Made by a program: the position numbers and the translations under genes
Assembly: GCF_900046455.1 (NCBI RefSeq)
Contig: NZ_FCOT01000011.1
Span: 1 to 64,000, forward strand
Source of the DNA: Cellulomonas timonensis
GTDB taxonomy: Bacteria > Actinomycetota > Actinomycetes > Actinomycetales > Cellulomonadaceae
Direction: 5' to 3'
DNA length: 64,000 nt
Part shown: positions 60,106 through 64,000 of the stretch, in pieces
Layout: each line of letters starts with the position of its first letter
Numbering within the stretch: the first letter of the stretch is position 1
The notes under the pieces: generated by a model
The model's database searches: none
What the model saw: the letters and a program-made list of their open reading frames with translations, nothing else
Told to the model about the DNA's origin: nothing

Positions 60106-61140
60106 TCAGGACGGGACTGTGGACGTGGACCCGCCGACGACGAGCTCGCCGGCCAGGCTCAGGACATGCGGGGCGGAGCGGCTGCGGGGCAGCGGGCTGC
60201 CGCTGTCGACGGCGTCGAGCACCAGGGTCACCGCCCGCTGGGCGATCTCCGCGATGGGCTGCGCGTACGTGGTCAGGGTGGGGTGCAGGTAGCGGCCGAG
60301 GCGGATGCCGTCGAAGCCGGCCACGCTGATCTCCTCGGGCACGCGCACGCCACGGGCGCGGAACGCGGCGAGCGCGCCGATCGCCATCAGGTCATTCGCC
60401 GCGAAGACGGCGGTGGGCCGCTCGGGGCCGTCGAGCAGGCGCAGCGCGGCGGCGTACCCGGACTCCTCGCTGAAGTCGCCCTCGACCTCGAGGCGGGCGT
60501 CGAGCCCGAGCTCGAGCAGCGCCCGACGATGGCCGCGGGCGCGCTGGTCGGCGACGTCGAGCCCCCGGGGGCCGCGCAGGTGCGCGATGTGCCGGTGCCC
60601 CAGCCCCGCGAGGTGCGTGACGACGGCCCGGGCGCCCGCCGCGTTGTCGCACTGCACCACTGTGGTGCGCAGCGAGGCGGCGGCCCGGTCGAAGGCCACG
60701 ACGGGGAGGTCCAGATGCGGTGTGCGCTGCCGGGCGCCGCTCCGCTCCATCGCGCCGACCAGCAGGATGCCGTCGGCGAGCCGCGACTGCGCGACCCGCG
60801 TCGCCTCGCCCTCCGGGTCGTCGGTGCTGAGCAGCAGCAGCAATGACCCGCGGCGGGTGATCTCCGGGGCCACCCCGGCCACGAGCTCGGGGAAGAACGG
60901 GTTGGTGATCGTCGGGACCACGAGGGCGATGTTGCGGGTGCGCTGCTGGCGGAGGTTCTGCGCGGCGGGGGTGGGGCGGAAGCCCAGCTCATCGATGGCG
61001 TGCTGCACCCGGTCGAGCGTCTCCTGGGCGACGCGGGCCGTGCCGTTGACCGCACGCGAGACGGTGGCCGTGGAGACGCCCGCGCGCCGCGCCACGTCCT
61101 CGACGGTCACCCGACCTGCGGGGAAAAGTCCTGCTGACAC
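60106..61140 (-). CDS. LacI-family transcriptional regulator
   Basis: A 344-residue repressor with an N-terminal HTH (VTVEDVARRAGVSTATVSRAVNG) and a sugar/nucleoside-binding-type sensor domain ending in a Ser/Arg/Pro-rich tail. GTG 61140 is preceded by AAGGAGG at 8 bases. It lies between the nucleoside hydrolase (divergent) and the amidotransferase/deaminase genes (downstream), so it probably controls nucleoside catabolism. A perfect 34-base palindrome lies immediately upstream. Confidence 0.92.
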   Translation of the reverse strand: MSAGLFPAGRVTVEDVARRAGVSTATVSRAVNGTARVAQETLDRVQHAIDELGFRPTPAAQNLRQQRTRNIALVVPTITNPFFPELVAGVAPEITRRGSLLLLLSTDDPEGEATRVAQSRLADGILLVGAMERSGARQRTPHLDLPVVAFDRAAASLRTTVVQCDNAAGARAVVTHLAGLGHRHIAHLRGPRGLDVADQRARGHRRALLELGLDARLEVEGDFSEESGYAAALRLLDGPERPTAVFAANDLMAIGALAAFRARGVRVPEEISVAGFDGIRLGRYLHPTLTTYAQPIAEIAQRAVTLVLDAVDSGSPLPRSRSAPHVLSLAGELVVGGSTSTVPS

Positions 61141-61156
61141 CGTGCGACCTCCTTGT

Positions 61157-61190
61157 CGCCGTGGGATGTAAAGGTTTACATCCCACGGCG
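61157..61190. promoter_or_regulatory. perfect 34-base palindrome, predicted LacI operator
   Basis: Left arm CGCCGTGGGATGTAAA and right arm TTTACATCCCACGGCG are exact complements around a 2-base GG centre. The inner TGTAAA-GG-TTTACA resembles the common LacI-family site. It sits 16 bases from the start of the LacI gene and 87 bases from the divergent nucleoside hydrolase gene. Confidence 0.85.
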
Positions 61191-61276
61191 CTGTGTCTAG
61201 CAGCAGTCGAAAGCCCAGGTCAACGCACACGGAGCGGCGCGTTGCGTACATGGCCTTACATGCCTACGAACTGCAC

Positions 61277-62206
61277 ATGGCACAGAAGATGATCATCGAC
61301 ACCGACACTGCCTCCGACGACGCCGTCGCTCTCGTCCTCGCGCTCACCGATGCGCGCGTGGACGTCCTGGCGATCACCGTCGTCTCCGGCAACGTCCCCC
61401 TCGACATGGGCGTGCAGAACGCCCTCTACACCCTCGAGCAGTGCGGCTCGAGCGTCCCCGTCCACCTCGGCGCCGACCGGCCGCTGATCCGCGAGCACGT
61501 GTTCGCGCACAACGTCCACGGCGCCGACGGCATGGGCGACATCGGGCTGCCCCTTACCGGCCGCACCCCCGCCGACGGCCACGCCGTGGACCGCATCATC
61601 GAGCTGGCTCGCCAGAACCCCGGCGAGATCACCCTGGTGACCCTCGGACCGCTGACGAACATCGCACTCGCGCTGCGCAAGGCCCCGGACATCGCCGGGC
61701 TCTTCCACCGCGTCGTGATGATGGCGGGCACCGGCGACCACACCGGCAACGTCACCCCCACCGCGGAGTTCAACATCTACGTCGACCCCGACGCCGCGGA
61801 CATCGTCTTCACCTCCGGCATGCCGCTGGAGATGGTGGGCTGGGATGTGTCCCGCAACGACGCCACGATCACCCCGGCCGACTCGGCGCGGCTCGCGGCG
61901 ACGGGCCCGCTCGGCGAGTTCTGCACCAGCATCCAGCGCCAGCTCGTGGAGTTCTGCCGCGACGTCACCCACATCGACGGCTTCGACCTGCCGGACCCGG
62001 TCACGGTGGCGGTGGCGATCGACCCGACGATCGGCACCCGCTCGATCGACGCCTATGTGCGCGTCGAGACCACCGGCACGCAGACGCTGGGGATGACAGT
62101 CGTCGACCACCTCGGCGTCACGCGGCAGCCGGCCAACACGAAGGTGGTGCTGGCCGCCGATCGCGAGCGGTTCGTCGAGATGCTGCTCACGGCCTGCGCC
62201 GGCTGA
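61277..62206 (+). CDS. inosine-uridine nucleoside hydrolase
   Basis: A 309-residue enzyme that splits nucleosides to ribose and base. The N-terminal metal site DTDTASDDAVALVLAL (Asp8, Asp10, Asp14, Asp15), the NVHGADGMGD loop and the LVTLGPLTNIALAL segment are family hallmarks. The ATG at 61277 was picked because the conserved MIIDTDT sequence begins directly after it; in-frame starts exist upstream (61193, 61250), and no clear ribosome binding site decides. Regulation by the divergent LacI protein is likely. Confidence 0.92.
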   Translation: MAQKMIIDTDTASDDAVALVLALTDARVDVLAITVVSGNVPLDMGVQNALYTLEQCGSSVPVHLGADRPLIREHVFAHNVHGADGMGDIGLPLTGRTPADGHAVDRIIELARQNPGEITLVTLGPLTNIALALRKAPDIAGLFHRVVMMAGTGDHTGNVTPTAEFNIYVDPDAADIVFTSGMPLEMVGWDVSRNDATITPADSARLAATGPLGEFCTSIQRQLVEFCRDVTHIDGFDLPDPVTVAVAIDPTIGTRSIDAYVRVETTGTQTLGMTVVDHLGVTRQPANTKVVLAADRERFVEMLLTACAG

Positions 62207-62260
62207 CGCGGCGAGGGACGGGCGCCGTGCCGGGAGCGGCTCGGCGCCCGTCAGCGCACG

Positions 62261-63277
62261 TCAGCGCCCGGTGGACTCCCGCACCACGAGCGACGGCATG
62301 AAGATGCTCTTGCGCACCGGCGCGTCGGTCCGGCCGGAGCGGTCGTCGAGCAGCCGCACCGCCTCGGCGGCCATCGCGTCGATGGGCTGGCGCACAGAGG
62401 ACAACCGCGGCATGGTCAGCCGTCCCAGGAACGAGTCGTCATAGCTGACGACCTTCACCTGGTCGGGAACGACCACTCCGGCCTCGCGCAACGTGCTGAG
62501 CACCCCGACGGCGATGATGTCGGCGCCGCAGACGATGCCGTGCGGCAGCACGTCGCCGGCCAGGAGTTGGCGGGTGGCCTCCACGCCCCACTCGAAGCTG
62601 AACTCGCCGAGCAGCGCGGACCCGTGGACGCCGGGGCCGTCCGCGCCGCTATCGGGCTCCATGAGCTCGCGGAACGCCTTGTGCCGCTCGTAGGCGGTGC
62701 TGGTGCGGGGCTGGGCGCCCACGTAGACGATCGACGAGCAGCCCTGCTCGCGCAGGTGGACGACGCATTGGCGCAGCCCGTCGGCGTTGTCGCCGCCCAC
62801 GTAGTCCGCCCCGGCGGCGTCCGCCCAGCGGTCGAGGAGCACCACGGGACCCTGTTGGACGGCCTGCTCGATGGCCGGCACGGAGTCGAACGCGGTCACG
62901 GGCACCACGATGAGGCCGTCGACCATGCGCTGGACGAGCAGCTCGATGCGCTGGGCCTCGGTCTCCACGGACTCGCGCGCGTCGCACAGGATGAGCGAGC
63001 GCCCGCTGTCGGCGAGCTCCTTCTCGACGGCCTCGACGGCCGCGGTGAAGTAGTCGTTGTTGATGGAGGGGACCACCATGCCGATGGTGTCGGTGCGCTG
63101 GGTCCGCAGCGCGCGGGCGAAGACGTTGGCGCTGTAGCCGAGGTCGCTGCTGGCCTTGAGCACGCGCCGGGCCATCTCGGGGTTCACGGACGGGCTGTGG
63201 GTCAGGGCGCGCGAGGCGGTCGCTGTGGAGACGCCCGCGGCTGCCGCGACGTCGCGCACGGTGACCTTGCGTGCCAT
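62261..63277 (-). CDS. LacI-family transcriptional regulator
   Basis: A 338-residue repressor: HTH VTVRDVAAAAGVSTATASRAL, then the sensor domain with GMVVPSINNDYFTAAVEAVEKELADSGRSLILCDARES and DQVKVVSYDDSFLGRLTMPRLSSVRQP. ATG 63277. It is divergent from the ribokinase-like gene across 275 bases that contain two palindromes, so it probably represses that operon and senses ribose or a nucleoside-derived sugar. Confidence 0.92.
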   Translation of the reverse strand: MARKVTVRDVAAAAGVSTATASRALTHSPSVNPEMARRVLKASSDLGYSANVFARALRTQRTDTIGMVVPSINNDYFTAAVEAVEKELADSGRSLILCDARESVETEAQRIELLVQRMVDGLIVVPVTAFDSVPAIEQAVQQGPVVLLDRWADAAGADYVGGDNADGLRQCVVHLREQGCSSIVYVGAQPRTSTAYERHKAFRELMEPDSGADGPGVHGSALLGEFSFEWGVEATRQLLAGDVLPHGIVCGADIIAVGVLSTLREAGVVVPDQVKVVSYDDSFLGRLTMPRLSSVRQPIDAMAAEAVRLLDDRSGRTDAPVRKSIFMPSLVVRESTGR

Positions 63278-63384
63278 CAGCGTTCCTCGTCCCTGCGTGT
63301 GGCCGCTTGTGATGCCGGGAATGCTACCGGCGCCGCGTTCGCGGTCTTTCGCCCCTCCGAGGGCGGTCCGGGTGGTGGCATCAC

Positions 63385-63406
63385 TCTCAGTAATGGATTA
63401 CTGAGA
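63385..63406. promoter_or_regulatory. palindrome in the LacI/ribokinase intergenic region
   Basis: Exact 10-base arms TCTCAGTAAT and ATTACTGAGA around a GG centre. It lies about 107 bases from the LacI start and 147 from the ribokinase start. Its form matches an operator. Confidence 0.55.
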
Positions 63407-63466
63407 CGGAACTGTAACCAGGCCGAGATCGCGGCGCAATGGCGGGAGCGGTCCCACGAGGGAGGC

Positions 63467-63495
63467 TTGACAAAGGCGAACACAGGGCCTTTGAT
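63467..63495 (+). promoter_or_regulatory. predicted promoter of the ribokinase operon
   Basis: TTGACA (63467-63472), 17 bases, then TTTGAT (63490-63495), four of six bases to consensus. The operator-like repeat at 63507-63524 overlaps the expected transcription start. Confidence 0.55.
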
Positions 63496-63506
63496 CAAGC
63501 CCACAT

Positions 63507-63524
63507 CGAGAGAACGATCTCTCG
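63507..63524. promoter_or_regulatory. predicted LacI operator near the ribokinase promoter
   Basis: CGAGAGA-ACGA-TCTCTCG, 7-base arms with a CG at the centre, lies just downstream of the predicted -10. Position and symmetry suit a repressor site. Confidence 0.6.
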
Positions 63525-63552
63525 TGTGACTCCGAAGTAAAGGGTCGAGGCA

Positions 63553-64000
63553 ATGAAGCCTGAGCGGTTCGACGTCACAGTCGTCGGGAGCGTCAACATC
63601 GACCTTGTCGCGTCCGTCGACGACCTCCCCCGACCCGGCGAGACCGTCTCCGCCACCGGCTACGCGCAGTTCCTCGGCGGCAAGGGCAGCAACCAGGCCA
63701 TCGCCGCCGCCCGCCTCGGTCGTCGCGTCGCCTTCGTCGGCCTCACGGGCGACGACGCGGAGGCCGCAGAGGTCCGCACCGCGATGAGCCGCGAGGGCAT
63801 CGACACCCGCCACCTCGGCGCCGCGTCCGAGACCCCCACCGGCCGCGCGCTGGTGCTGGTCGACTCCGCCGCCGAGAACAGCATCGTCGTGGTGGCCGGC
63901 GCCAACGGGCATGTCTCCGCGCGGCACGTCGAGGACGCCGGGGACACCGTCGCCGACGCCGCAGTCGTCGTCGCCCAGCTCGAGATCCCGCTCGCCGCGG
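63553..64000 (+). CDS. rbsK: ribokinase (pfkB family), 3' end outside window
   Basis: The first 149 codons of a PfkB-family sugar kinase. The N-terminal signature VVGSVNIDLVASVDDLPRPGETV and the ribokinase motif GGKGSNQAIAAARLG are clear; the ATP-binding motif lies beyond the window. Ribokinase converts ribose to ribose-5-phosphate, which fits release of ribose by the nucleoside hydrolase at 61277. ATG 63553 with a GGG/GAGG-type ribosome binding site. Confidence 0.9.
   Translation, partial: MKPERFDVTVVGSVNIDLVASVDDLPRPGETVSATGYAQFLGGKGSNQAIAAARLGRRVAFVGLTGDDAEAAEVRTAMSREGIDTRHLGAASETPTGRALVLVDSAAENSIVVVAGANGHVSARHVEDAGDTVADAAVVVAQLEIPLAA

Noticed and set aside
1-64000. Many long open frames antisense to or out of phase with clear genes
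   Set aside because: High G+C produces stop-free shadow frames. They lack family signatures, have Arg/Pro/Ala-heavy compositions and overlap genes with strong homology.
1-64000. CRISPR arrays, tRNA or rRNA genes, and insertion sequences
   Set aside because: No regularly spaced repeats, cloverleaf-compatible intergenic sequences or transposase-like proteins were found by reading. A covariance-model scan was not possible here.

Overview
The window reads as a chromosomal segment of a very high G+C actinobacterium, probably a Micrococcales member related to Cellulomonadaceae. This is an inference from the strong G/C bias at third codon positions, frequent GTG starts, tightly overlapping operons (ATGA/GTGA junctions), a DtxR/IdeR-type iron box and typical actinobacterial families (DUF5926, DUF2993/LmeA-like, flavinoid oxidoreductase next to a trehalose-synthase-like GH13). 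Coding density is high and no gene-free stretch exceeds about 300 bases. I saw no rRNA, tRNA, CRISPR array, insertion sequence or convincing prophage.

Layout. 1-15.2 kb: prephenate dehydratase (cut by the window start), a large exported/membrane phosphatase-like protein, a family-2 glycosyltransferase, a DUF5926 protein, phosphoglucomutase, an MFS transporter with an aminoglycoside-phosphotransferase-like kinase, pyruvate oxidase-like PoxB, gluconokinase, two tandem paralogous proteins of unknown function, a Rieske-FAD oxidoreductase and a YtxH-like protein. 15.3-17.0 kb: a coupled XRE / ImmA-type metallopeptidase / PIN-like operon whose last gene is frameshifted. 17.2-18.7 kb: a membrane protein and an RluA-type pseudouridine synthase. 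18.7-25.7 kb: a LacI regulator divergent from a sugar ABC transporter, an esterase and a sucrose-phosphorylase-like GH13 enzyme. 25.8-27.2 kb: two convergent type II toxin-antitoxin modules. 27.2-31.5 kb: an iron-boxed siderophore reductase, two DivIVA-like paralogues, a ferritin-like/VIT1 transporter and an anti-sigma-like kinase. 31.5-45 kb: an amino-acid permease, an FKBP lipoprotein, an exonuclease, small proteins, a secreted HNH nuclease, a P-type metal ATPase, an M50 protease with a DUF2993 partner, flotillin with NfeD, and a DUF4190-like protein. 45-50.7 kb: two MFS transporters, then the flavinoid oxidoreductase/GH13 pair. 50.7-57.6 kb: two tandem ABC ATPase/FtsX-permease operons. 57.8-64 kb: a nucleoside/ribose region with adenosine deaminase (interrupted), nucleoside hydrolase, two LacI regulators with clear palindromic operators, and the start of a ribokinase gene cut by the window end.

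Sequence integrity matters here. At 29024-29080 the assembly contains what looks like an Illumina Nextera adapter with its index, joining two paralogous genes. Three other genes carry lesions that are either real or errors: a frameshift in the PIN-like gene near 15375, a LacI gene with no in-frame stop before it runs into the next gene, and a TAA codon inside the adenosine deaminase gene at 59201-59203. The most interesting biology is the three-gene XRE/metallopeptidase/PIN module, the esterase-containing sugar-phosphorylase operon, the pair of unknown paralogues at 12-13 kb and the 34-base perfect palindrome at 61157-61190.
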